A stretch of 8,173 nucleotides of DNA from Bacteroidota bacterium. GTDB taxonomy: Bacteria > Bacteroidota > Bacteroidia > UBA8524. The stretch is taken from NCBI GenBank assembly GCA_003531115.1, contig DQHT01000049.1, positions 3,453-11,625 on the forward strand. Reading direction: 5' to 3'. Both the position numbers and the translations under genes were made by a program. The first letter of the stretch is position 1; every line of letters starts with the position of its first letter. Under the pieces are notes generated by a model that did not search any database, was not told the origin of the DNA, and saw nothing but the letters and a program-made list of their open reading frames with translations. Shown here piece by piece: positions 1 through 6,633 of this stretch.

Positions 1-97
1 GCTGAAGGCGATCGACAAATTGCAGGCGATCTATGCATTCAGCCCCGCAGAAATGAACGATTTTAAAACCAACTGGGTAAGTGCCCAGGGCCGCTAA
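1..97 (+). CDS. C-terminal fragment of an upstream operon gene (possibly DUF4856 protein)
   Basis: An open frame enters from the left edge (first full codon at 2) and stops at TAA 95-97. It gives 31 residues, starting LKAIDKLQAI and ending WVSAQGR. The tail looks like an ordinary helical C-terminus, and its codon use fits the following genes. Only 2 nt separate its stop from the ATG of the imelysin gene, so the two are surely co-transcribed. In many Bacteroidota, imelysin genes of this type follow a DUF4856 lipoprotein. That is the best guess, but it rests on position rather than on a motif visible in this fragment. The reading frame is sure; the family is not. Confidence 0.6.
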   Translation, partial: LKAIDKLQAIYAFSPAEMNDFKTNWVSAQGR

Positions 98-99
98 AC

Positions 100-1200
100 A
101 TGAAAAAACCAGTCAATCTGTCTTCGCTTTTTTTCCTTGCTCTTGTTCTTTCTGTTAGTTCCTGTAAGGACACTGACGATACAAGCTCCGGTGATGCGTT
201 TGACCGGGGACCTTTATTGGAACAGGTGGCTAAGCAGCGTATTCTGCCTGCAATTACCCGTTTTGAGGCGAGTGTGAATTCTTTAAGCCTAAGCCTGATC
301 AGCTTTTCAGACACAACAGATTCCCTTCACCTGGCTAATGCAAAAATCGCATGGGAACAGGCCTTTATCGATTTTCAGTCGGTGAGGGGCTTCACTTTTG
401 GTCCGGGTGAGCAGGGACTCATTGGTGATATCAATGAAAATCTCGGCACCTGGCCGGTTGATACGGCGAAAGTGGAGCAAAGAATTGTAGCCGCAGACCT
501 GGTCATGAATGATTTTCGTCGTGATACCCGTGGACTGCTCACCCTCGAATACCTGCTTTTTGAACCCAATGCCCTGAGCCGTTTTCAGGGACCTGCTGCG
601 AAGCCGCGTATGGATTATTTAATAGCTGTCGTACAGGATATTCAAACCTGGGCACAAACCCAAACCACTGCCTGGACAGCTTATTTACCTTCTTTTATTG
701 CCGATGAAAGTAAAGCTGCGGGCAGTTCGATCTCCGAACTGTATAACCATTGGTTGCAAGATTTTGAAGGCATTAAAAATTTCAAAATTGCACTGCCGGC
801 AGGCCTGCGTGTGGGACAAACCCAGGCAGAACCCTATCTGGTTGAAAGCCGCTATGCGCACCGTTCGGTACGTTCCATAAAAGTGCACCTCGAACATATT
901 GAAAACCTGTGGTATGGAAATGCCATGGATGGATCTGCCGGTTCAGGCTTTGACGATTATCTGGATAAAGTTGAAGGCGGAGCGGCATTAAAGCTGGAAA
1001 CCACAGCCCAATGGGAGGCCATTCATACCGAACTGGCTAAATTTCAGGATAACGAAGACCTATCCGACTTGGTCATCCAGGATCCGCAGAAGGTGAGTGC
1101 CCTGCTCAATGAATTACAGAAAATGACCCGCTTTCTTAAAAGCGACCTGTCATCTGTTCTTGGAATTGCCATAACCTATAGCAGCGGCGACGGCGACTAA
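100..1200 (+). CDS. Imelysin-family lipoprotein (iron-regulated, periplasm-facing)
   Basis: A 366-residue protein with a lipoprotein signal: residues 1-21 are a short basic start and hydrophobic core, ending in an SVSSC lipobox, so C22 would be lipidated. The mature part is mostly helical and imelysin-like: a WEQAFIDFQ helix near 85-93, then GLLTLEYLLFE at 145-155, which aligns with the imelysin core around its GxHxxE motif. A second half follows (about 240-295: VESRYAHRSVRSI, IENLWYG, GSGFDDYL). The tail TYSSGDGD is typical of Bacteroidota imelysins. The motif reads G145-L-L147-T-L-E150, so the histidine is replaced by leucine. Many imelysin-like proteins in iron-uptake operons lack this His and are thought to bind rather than cleave. 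It sits between the upstream fragment (2-nt gap) and the HTTM gene (5-nt gap), in an operon that ends in a TonB-dependent receptor. A role in iron or other metal acquisition is likely; protease activity is doubtful. Confidence 0.88.
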   Translation: MKKPVNLSSLFFLALVLSVSSCKDTDDTSSGDAFDRGPLLEQVAKQRILPAITRFEASVNSLSLSLISFSDTTDSLHLANAKIAWEQAFIDFQSVRGFTFGPGEQGLIGDINENLGTWPVDTAKVEQRIVAADLVMNDFRRDTRGLLTLEYLLFEPNALSRFQGPAAKPRMDYLIAVVQDIQTWAQTQTTAWTAYLPSFIADESKAAGSSISELYNHWLQDFEGIKNFKIALPAGLRVGQTQAEPYLVESRYAHRSVRSIKVHLEHIENLWYGNAMDGSAGSGFDDYLDKVEGGAALKLETTAQWEAIHTELAKFQDNEDLSDLVIQDPQKVSALLNELQKMTRFLKSDLSSVLGIAITYSSGDGD

Positions 1201-1205
1201 ACTCC

Positions 1206-2561
1206 ATGAAACCGAAAGAAGTCCTTACCTGGCTGAATGAACCCACCGCGATCGCACCGCTGGCGGGTTTTCGGGTGCTGTTCGGACTGGCCATGTTTAT
1301 CAGTACCCTCCGTTTTATCCTGTTGGGGTGGGTGGATGATCATTATATTCAGCCGCTTGTTCACTTCACCTATTATGGTTTTTCCTGGGTTAAAGCGGGT
1401 CCTGCCTGGTTCATGTATGCCGTTCATGGCGTCCTGCTTCTCAGCGCTATCGGTGTGATGCTGGGATACAGATATCGCCTGTCAGCTGTTCTTTTATTCC
1501 TGTGTTTTACCTATACGGAGCTTATCGACCTCAGCTATTACCTTAACCACTACTATTATGTGAGTCTGGTTTGTTTGCTCCTGATCTTTCTGCCGGCTCA
1601 TGCTGCGTATTCGTTCGATGCGAAGCAAGGCCGACAAAATGCCTATACCCATATTCCCCGCTGGATGCCGCTGAGCTTGATGGGGATGATGGCTATTGTG
1701 TATACCTGTGCCGGTTTGGCCAAGATCAACCAAGACTGGCTCATTCATGCGCTTCCCTTAAAGATCTGGCTGCCTGCTTCCTACGACCTTCCCGTACTCG
1801 GCCCCTTATTCGCATGGAAATACAGCCCCTGGATCTTCAGTTGGGCCGGTATGCTCTACGATTGTAGCATCGCAATCTTCCTTTTTAACCGCAAAACCCG
1901 CCCCTGGGCTTATTTGTCGGTTATCATCTTCCATTCCCTAACCGGCATCCTCTTTCAGATCGGGGTATTCCCCCTCGTGATGATGGCAGGAACCCTGATC
2001 TTCTTCAGTGCCGACTGGCACACAAGATGGTTGTCACGCATTAGACCATGGTCCATGGTCCATGGTCCATGGTCCAACGAAGCCTGGTCCGATCTAAAAT
2101 CCCGATACTCCCTGACTGCCCGGTTATTTGCACTATTCTTCGCCATTCAGCTAATCTTCCCCTGGCGTTACCTGCTTTACCCCGGTAACCTCTTCTGGAC
2201 CGAAGAAGGCTACCGCTTTTCCTGGCGTGTTATGCTGGTAGAAAAGGCAGGTACCGCGCAGTTTTATGTGCAGGAGCAGGGTTCTGACAGAAAAGGACAG
2301 GTCGTTAATAGCGAATTTTTAAACCTCCATCAGGAAAAACAAATGAGCTACCAGCCGGATATGTTGCTGCAATATGCCCGGTTCCTCCATGAGCATTATA
2401 AAAACCAGGGATTAAAAAACCCGGTGGTCACGGCCGAGGTGTATGTGACCATGAACGGGAGACCAAGTCACCTGTATATCGACAGCACCCTGGACCTGGC
2501 TCAGGTTCAGGATAACTGGAAGCCTAAAACCTGGATAAAACCCTACCCATGGAACGAATAG
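1206..2561 (+). CDS. HTTM / vitamin K-dependent gamma-carboxylase-like membrane protein
   Basis: A 451-residue multi-spanning membrane protein. The N-terminal 270 residues hold several hydrophobic segments (about 20-41, 72-87, 92-106, 117-130, 155-171, 207-227, 236-268). The C-terminal ~130 residues are soluble, with a WRYLLYP...FSWRVML stretch resembling the start of the extramembrane region of gamma-carboxylases. LNHYYYVSL (H115) aligns with human GGCX NNHSYL (His160). YTCAGLAKINQDW (K173) aligns with the human YFIAGVKKLDADW region containing catalytic Lys218. So the key base and His appear to be kept, although bacterial HTTM proteins have no proven carboxylation substrate. The gene starts 5 nt after the imelysin stop, and its last 13 nt overlap the receptor gene, which suggests translational coupling. 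Between the membrane and soluble parts the frame runs through a tandem heptamer encoding PWSMVHGPWS; a gain or loss of one unit would break the frame. Family is confident; reaction is unknown. Confidence 0.87.
   Translation: MKPKEVLTWLNEPTAIAPLAGFRVLFGLAMFISTLRFILLGWVDDHYIQPLVHFTYYGFSWVKAGPAWFMYAVHGVLLLSAIGVMLGYRYRLSAVLLFLCFTYTELIDLSYYLNHYYYVSLVCLLLIFLPAHAAYSFDAKQGRQNAYTHIPRWMPLSLMGMMAIVYTCAGLAKINQDWLIHALPLKIWLPASYDLPVLGPLFAWKYSPWIFSWAGMLYDCSIAIFLFNRKTRPWAYLSVIIFHSLTGILFQIGVFPLVMMAGTLIFFSADWHTRWLSRIRPWSMVHGPWSNEAWSDLKSRYSLTARLFALFFAIQLIFPWRYLLYPGNLFWTEEGYRFSWRVMLVEKAGTAQFYVQEQGSDRKGQVVNSEFLNLHQEKQMSYQPDMLLQYARFLHEHYKNQGLKNPVVTAEVYVTMNGRPSHLYIDSTLDLAQVQDNWKPKTWIKPYPWNE
2046..2076 (+). repeat. 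In-coding tandem heptamer (CCATGGT)x4 plus partial unit
   Basis: Four perfect head-to-tail copies of the 7-mer CCATGGT start at 2046, 2053, 2060 and 2067, with a partial fifth CCA at 2074-2076. Each unit holds the palindrome CCATGG. The array lies inside the HTTM gene, in the linker between the membrane domain and the soluble C-terminal domain (residues about 281-290). Because 7 is not a multiple of 3, changing by one unit shifts the frame, while three units add or remove seven residues. It may be a slippage-prone contingency locus or the trace of a short repeat inserted into a tolerant linker. Confidence 0.93.
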
Positions 2562-4990
2562 GCATCCTTTTAATTTCTGTTTTTCTGTTCCTGGGAGGAT
2601 CGCTCGGTGCGCAAACAGGCGGCATTTCAGGTTATGTGACGTGTTCGGATTCAAGCCCCTGCCGGGAGGCTGTTATTATGCTGGAATATAGTGGCTTCTA
2701 TACAGATCCGGATGACAAAGGCTTTTTCAGTCTGGCGAATATTCCCTGCGGAAACTACAAGCTGGTGGCTTTTGCGTATGGATATCAGACCTATATGCAG
2801 CCGGTACGGATAGACAGTTCGGTGCAAATGATCCAAATTCACCTTACCGCCCTTGGAAAGCAGTTTGACCCTGTTATTGTTCAGGGTGAACGGATACGAA
2901 GCCTGGGGATCAGCCGTAAAGAGAATGTAGACGGAGCCAACCTCTACGCGGGGAAAAAAACAGAGGTGGTTCAGCTGGCCGATATACAGGCCAACCTCTC
3001 AACCAACAATGCCAGGCAGGTTTTTGGCAAAATAACCGGACTCACCATTTGGGAATCGGATGTTGCCGGTTTGCAACTGGGGGTGGGGGGAAGAGGACTG
3101 AGTCCGAATCGTACCGCCAACTTTAACACCCGGCAGAATGGGTATGATATCAGTGCCGATGCCCTCGGGTATCCGGAAGCATATTATACTCCGCCAATGG
3201 AAGCTCTGGAACGTATCGAAGTGCTGCGAGGTGCTGCCTCGCTTCAATATGGAACCCAGTTTGGGGGCATGCTCAATTTTGTGACCAAACGAGGCCCGAG
3301 CGACAAACGATTCGAGGTAAACAGCCGGCAGACCCTGGGTTCTTATGGCTATTTCGGGTCCTTTAATAGTTTCGGCGGGACTCTGGACAGTGGTCGATTT
3401 AATCATTATAGCTATATCCAATACAAACGCGGAAACTCCTGGAGAGAGAACAGCGGCTTTGAGGCTGTTACAGGGTCCGTAAAATTAAACTGGCAAATTT
3501 CTAAAAAATGGCAGCATCAGGTGGAGTTTACCGGTATGAACTACCTGGCTCAACAGGCCGGGGGACTGACCGATGCCGCATTTAAAGAAGACCCCCGCCA
3601 GTCATTCCGCTGCCGTAACTGGTTTCAGGTAAATTGGAACCTGGCTGCCTGGCAGGTGCAATACCGTCCGGATTCTGTCAACCTCATTGAAATGCGGGTC
3701 TTTGGTCTGCTGGCTGAGCGGAGTTCCCTTGGAAATCTGGAACGGATCAACCGCATCGACCTCGGCGGAAACCGAAATTTGATACAGGGGAAATTTGCCA
3801 ATATTGGTCAGGAACTCCGCTGGCTTAGGACCTTTACCTGGCTGGGAAAACCCCAGTTTAACCTGTTGGGTTATCGCATCTATTCTGGTCATTCGAAAGC
3901 CAGACAAGGCGATGGAAATGCCGGTAGTGGAGCTGATTTTTACTTCCTCCATCCTGATGACCTCGAAAACAGCGATTACCGTTTTGCCAATACCAACCTG
4001 GCTCTTTTTTGGGAGCAGGTACTGCAGCTGGGTACCCGTTTAACAGTAAGTCCGGGTGTACGTGCAGAATACATTCGAACTGCCGCTTCAGGCTATTATA
4101 AACTTCGTGTTTTGGATGCGGCCGGGAATCTGGTTGTTGATGAAAAGATCCAGGATGCCCGCGACCGCGAAAGGAGTTTTGTGATCGCAGGAATAGGAGG
4201 ACAGTATAAGCTGAATTCAAAAGTGGAGGTTTATGCCAATATCAGCCAGAACTATAGGGCCATCAACTATACCGACCTGCGTATCAGCAACCCCGGTTTC
4301 CGGGTAGATTCGAATCTCAGGGATGAACACGGCTTTACGGCAGATCTGGGAATACGCGGAGAAAAAGCAGGCTTATTTATTTATGAACTCACCGGATTTT
4401 ATCTGAAATACAACGGCCGGATCGGTCAGGTGTTGCGGGCAGGGGAGGCGCCGCTTTACCTGGATTATCGCTTTCGCACCAATGTAGCCGATTCGCGCAC
4501 CTATGGCGTGGAGGCAATGGGAGAGATAAATCTGTTCCGTTTGCTCAAAAAACGGAGTTTACGCTTTCAGGACCTGAACCTTTTTGTGAACATGGCCTTT
4601 ACCGACGCCCGTTATCTGGCACCGGAACAAAAGGCGATCGATCAAAAGGAAGTGGAAATGGTTCCCGGTATGCTAATACGAAGCGGCTTGCGCTACCGCT
4701 GGAAATCTTTCCGTTCCTCTCTGAATTATTCCTATACAGCTACCCATTTTAGCGATGCCACCAATTCAGAGTGGACGAGCAGTGCTATAGAAGGACGTAT
4801 TCCGGCCTATGCGGTACTCGATTTTTCGACAGGCTGGAAGAAGGGAAAATGGAGTGTGGACCTAAGCGTGAATAATGTGCTAAACACAAAATATTTCACC
4901 CGTCGGGCCGATAGTTATCCCGGACCAGGCATCATTCCGGCGGAGGCGAGGGCGTTGTATCTTACTCTCGGTTTGCAGATCGGTAAATGA
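2549..4990 (+). CDS. FecA-type TonB-dependent outer-membrane receptor
   Basis: An 813-residue outer-membrane receptor that would import a metal chelate or other ligand using TonB energy. Residues 1-21 are a signal peptide (cleavage likely after SLGA, before QTG). Residues about 24-105 form a carboxypeptidase-regulatory-like beta-sandwich (GGISGYV..., then DKGFFSLANIPCGNYKL). FDPVIVQGE (106-114) may serve as the TonB box. The plug covers about 125-250: NARQVFGKITGL, GGRGLSPNRT, then GYPEAYYTPPMEALERIEV and SLQYGTQFGGMLNFVTK. This closely follows the FecA-type pattern (YG-P-YYTPP-E--ERIEV-RG--S). The rest is a beta-barrel with NNVLNTKYFTRRADSYPGPG near the end. The protein ends in QIGK rather than an aromatic residue, which is mildly unusual. 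The ATG at 2549 lies inside the HTTM gene (13-nt overlap) and gives a good signal peptide. It closes the imelysin-HTTM operon, which supports iron uptake, but citrate specificity cannot be assumed. Confidence 0.92.
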   Translation: MERIGILLISVFLFLGGSLGAQTGGISGYVTCSDSSPCREAVIMLEYSGFYTDPDDKGFFSLANIPCGNYKLVAFAYGYQTYMQPVRIDSSVQMIQIHLTALGKQFDPVIVQGERIRSLGISRKENVDGANLYAGKKTEVVQLADIQANLSTNNARQVFGKITGLTIWESDVAGLQLGVGGRGLSPNRTANFNTRQNGYDISADALGYPEAYYTPPMEALERIEVLRGAASLQYGTQFGGMLNFVTKRGPSDKRFEVNSRQTLGSYGYFGSFNSFGGTLDSGRFNHYSYIQYKRGNSWRENSGFEAVTGSVKLNWQISKKWQHQVEFTGMNYLAQQAGGLTDAAFKEDPRQSFRCRNWFQVNWNLAAWQVQYRPDSVNLIEMRVFGLLAERSSLGNLERINRIDLGGNRNLIQGKFANIGQELRWLRTFTWLGKPQFNLLGYRIYSGHSKARQGDGNAGSGADFYFLHPDDLENSDYRFANTNLALFWEQVLQLGTRLTVSPGVRAEYIRTAASGYYKLRVLDAAGNLVVDEKIQDARDRERSFVIAGIGGQYKLNSKVEVYANISQNYRAINYTDLRISNPGFRVDSNLRDEHGFTADLGIRGEKAGLFIYELTGFYLKYNGRIGQVLRAGEAPLYLDYRFRTNVADSRTYGVEAMGEINLFRLLKKRSLRFQDLNLFVNMAFTDARYLAPEQKAIDQKEVEMVPGMLIRSGLRYRWKSFRSSLNYSYTATHFSDATNSEWTSSAIEGRIPAYAVLDFSTGWKKGKWSVDLSVNNVLNTKYFTRRADSYPGPGIIPAEARALYLTLGLQIGK

Positions 4991-5020
4991 AACTCAACTT
5001 GCTGAGCCAAGCCCCGTTAA

Positions 5021-5100
5021 CCAGTCACTTCGAGCTCGTCGAGAAGGGGCTGGAACGAGCACTTCAGGTCTGACCGGCTCTCGACTCGCCGTGGGGTTTA
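5021..5100. repeat. Intergenic repeat, copy A
   Basis: Begins CCAGTCACTTCGAGCTCG, followed by TCGAGAAGGGGCTGGAACG. It matches copy B, 134 bp downstream, strongly over the first ~50 bases and patchily to about 80 bases (shared AGGTCT, TCGC, GGGTTT). The CTTCGAG...GTCGAGAAG core is a partial inverted repeat of a kind common between genes in Bacteroidota. Within this copy CGAG(CTCG)TCGAGA at 5031-5044 can pair with TCTCGACTCG at 5079-5088. The repeat ends are approximate. Confidence 0.7.
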
Positions 5101-5154
5101 ATCTAACTCTTGCAATACGTATGGCGGCTCGAGCTGACTTGTTTTTATATGATA

Positions 5155-5234
5155 CCAGTCACTTCGAGCCTGTCGAGAAGAGGCTTGAACGGGCTCTTTA
5201 GGTCTTTCTAGAACTAGAATCGCAATAGGGTTTG
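5155..5234. repeat. Intergenic repeat, copy B
   Basis: Begins CCAGTCACTTCGAGCCTG, then TCGAGAAGAGGCTTGAACG. It is the direct-orientation partner of copy A, diverged mainly in its second half. Where copy A has its pairing TCTCGACTCG arm, copy B has a different inverted repeat, TTCTAG-AA-CTAGAA at 5206-5219. Structure may therefore be kept while sequence drifts. The right edge is approximate. Confidence 0.68.
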
Positions 5235-5254
5235 TTCAAGCTTTTAGGTTAATC

Positions 5255-5283
5255 AAAAAAAAGGAGGGCCTTGACCCTCCTTT
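5255..5283 (-). terminator. Intrinsic terminator of the Cys/His-rich lipoprotein gene
   Basis: Read on the minus strand, AAAGGAGGG (5283-5275) and CCCTCCTTT (5268-5260) form a 9-bp GC-rich stem with a 6-nt loop, merging into a run of eight T (5262-5255). It starts 19 nt after the stop codon at 5303-5305. On the plus strand only a short TTTA follows the stem, so it should work mainly leftward. Confidence 0.9.
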
Positions 5284-5302
5284 ATCCTGAATAACAGGCA
5301 AA

Positions 5303-5986
5303 TTATCTTCTATCGGGCAAACGCATTTTATGGCAGCGCATAAAGGCTCTGAATTGTTCCGGACTTAGTATGCGTTGAACCTTTGTCAGGTAAGCTTTGT
5401 AACAATGTTGGATCACATCAATATGCATCCGGATAAGTTTTTGGTTCTGCATTTTGAATTCATGACGCAGTTTTTCCATGGCCATTTTGAACTCCCTTTC
5501 AGTAAGGCGTTCAGCTCTGTATGCATGGATCAGTTCACTCCTGCGGTTTTCCATTCTTGCATGCAGTTCGCGGTGGGCACGGCGCATTTTTTCCATGGCA
5601 GCCTGACGGCAGTGGAGATAGTCGTTCCAGGCAGCAAGCAAATGGGCTTTTTGTTCATGGTTTAAGCGAAGTGCGCTGTCGGGATGGCAACGAACAGGTT
5701 TTTTTCCGGTTAATTCTTCAACGCCAAGGGGTTCTTCATCCAAAAAGGAGGGAATCCCTTCGTTTTCCATATAGAAAGCCTCTGTTTCCGTACCACCGAA
5801 AACTTCCATATTATCAAATGCGGCAGGAATTTGTTCGGCAAATCCCTCAGGGGTTTCCAGGCTCGTGTTGAGGTCATTTTGCTCCGGGTTTTCTTCGAAA
5901 CAATCGACATGCTGCTCTTTTTGGCAAGAGCCAAGTCCTACTACCAGAACAAAGGCAAGTAGGGGCAAATAGCTTGATTTTTTCAT
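5303..5986 (-). CDS. Cys/His-rich lipoprotein with LTxxQ-like motifs (Spy/CpxP-like)
   Basis: A 227-residue predicted lipoprotein: hydrophobic residues 7-18, lipobox GLGSC, lipidated C21. Residues 22-95 are acidic, low in structure and probably a linker. Residues about 105-222 are strongly basic and helical. They carry LNHEQ (108-112) at the start and LSPEQFRAF (207-215) near the end, the paired LTxxQ-type motifs of Spy/CpxP periplasmic proteins (chaperones and metal or stress responders). Length without the linker fits that family. Unusually, four Cys residues each sit next to a His: C100-H101, H125-C126, H194-C195, C218-H219, with one further Cys at 29. This suggests metal binding or disulfides. 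ATG at 5986 follows A8-GGACC, giving AAGGA only two bases from the start, too close for a standard RBS; an A-rich leader is typical of the phylum. A strong terminator follows. The Spy/CpxP link rests on two short motifs and is tentative. Confidence 0.75.
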   Translation of the reverse strand: MKKSSYLPLLAFVLVVGLGSCQKEQHVDCFEENPEQNDLNTSLETPEGFAEQIPAAFDNMEVFGGTETEAFYMENEGIPSFLDEEPLGVEELTGKKPVRCHPDSALRLNHEQKAHLLAAWNDYLHCRQAAMEKMRRAHRELHARMENRRSELIHAYRAERLTEREFKMAMEKLRHEFKMQNQKLIRMHIDVIQHCYKAYLTKVQRILSPEQFRAFMRCHKMRLPDRR

Positions 5987-6055
5987 GGTCCTTTTTTTTG
6001 CAATAGGATGTGCCTAATCGCAAATGGTTTAATACAAGCAAGCTAGATTATTATT

Positions 6056-6526
6056 TCAATTAATTTTCCGCATTGGGAAATTAACCGTGTTCACCTTTCC
6101 ATCGACCTTGCCGGAGATCTCTGCCATCAATGAATCATTTGAAATTCGTCGGTAGCTGATCAAGGTAGGAAAGTCGTGAAAAACGTTTTCAAAACTCAGC
6201 GCACTGTCCGATAGGGATTTTAAAGTAAACGTAACAGCAGAATCGCCATTTTGTCCTGGCACCGTTGGTATGTAATAAAGCGTATTGGATTTAGCCAAAA
6301 GCTGAATGCGTTCATAATACTGGGTATCCTTTCCATCCACGGCAAAACTTTTTCCAAGCAAAAGGGTGTCACTTTGTTTGGTCCAGGCTTCGAAATAATT
6401 GCCTTCCGGACTTTCAATTTCCCAGGTTCCGATCAACCATTCGGTGCCGGATAACAGGGAATTTTTATCCGAACAGGAAAAGAAGCAAACCACGCTTCCA
6501 AAAACAAGTGTGAAAACGACTTTCAT
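6056..6526 (-). CDS. DUF6265-like small lipoprotein
   Basis: A 156-residue protein when started at ATG 6526. The frame also has a TTG two codons upstream (6532), but ATG is preferred and gives a proper signal. Residues 1-17 are hydrophobic and end in FFSC (C18), a loose lipobox. After it comes WLIGTWE (30-36), then EAWTKQSDTLLLGKSF, YYIPTVPGQN, FENVFHDFP and a closing ISGKVDGKV. This order of motifs matches the DUF6265 family, a small beta-rich, probably barrel-like domain of unknown role. The gene lies 69 bp upstream of the Cys/His-rich lipoprotein gene on the same strand and 107 bp after the porin stop, so co-transcription is possible but not shown. Its bases 6537-6530 read TAGTTTTG on the minus strand, matching the Bacteroidota -7 box TAnnTTTG; this is so close to the ATG that any transcript would be nearly leaderless. 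No molecular function is known. Confidence 0.8.
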   Translation of the reverse strand: MKVVFTLVFGSVVCFFSCSDKNSLLSGTEWLIGTWEIESPEGNYFEAWTKQSDTLLLGKSFAVDGKDTQYYERIQLLAKSNTLYYIPTVPGQNGDSAVTFTLKSLSDSALSFENVFHDFPTLISYRRISNDSLMAEISGKVDGKVNTVNFPMRKIN

Positions 6527-6633
6527 AATCAAAACTAACGAAATCGTCTTATTTATCCGCCGAAGCTCTGGAAATTCAAGCGGGTTAAACCAATCCTTAT
6601 GAGCGTAGGCGGACCATCTCCCGGAAGCGAAAC
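6527..6633. other. 107-bp gap after the porin gene
   Basis: It lies between the porin stop (TAG, complement of 6634-6636) and the DUF6265-like gene. Complementary TCCGCC and GGCGGA segments (6550-6555 and 6609-6614) could form a long-range 6-bp stem, but no T-tract follows. No convincing terminator or coding frame is seen, so the porin transcript may read through. Confidence 0.4.

Larger units (their letters stand above)
4991..5302. other. 312-bp non-coding gap between convergent gene sets
   Basis: The rightward operon ends at 4990 and the next gene, on the minus strand, ends at 5303, so the transcripts converge here. No convincing coding frame exists. The gap holds two diverged copies of a structured repeat (5021-5100 and 5155-5234) and a terminator for the minus-strand gene. 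No T-tailed terminator for the plus-strand operon was found. However, AGCCCC at 5010-5015 can pair with GGGGCT at 5046-5051 around the first repeat, so folded RNA could stabilise or end that message. Confidence 0.7.

Noticed and set aside
3079..3090. GGGGGTGGGGGG run in the receptor gene, a possible slippage site
   Set aside because: The longest pure run is six G, encoding the normal Gly-rich plug motif (GVGGRG); too short to claim phase variation.
2999..3421. A 140-codon open frame on the minus strand inside the receptor gene
   Set aside because: It is antisense to a well-supported receptor plug domain, has no recognisable domain or signal, and is explained by codon bias of the + strand gene.
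5521..5871. A 116-codon + strand frame across the Cys/His-rich lipoprotein gene
   Set aside because: It is antisense to a frame with signal peptide, motifs and terminator, and its protein has no recognisable features.
6524..6537. TAGTTTTG as a leaderless promoter of the DUF6265-like gene
   Set aside because: It matches the -7 consensus, but no -33 TTTG is found at about 19 bp upstream and it nearly touches the start codon; noted in the gene entry only.
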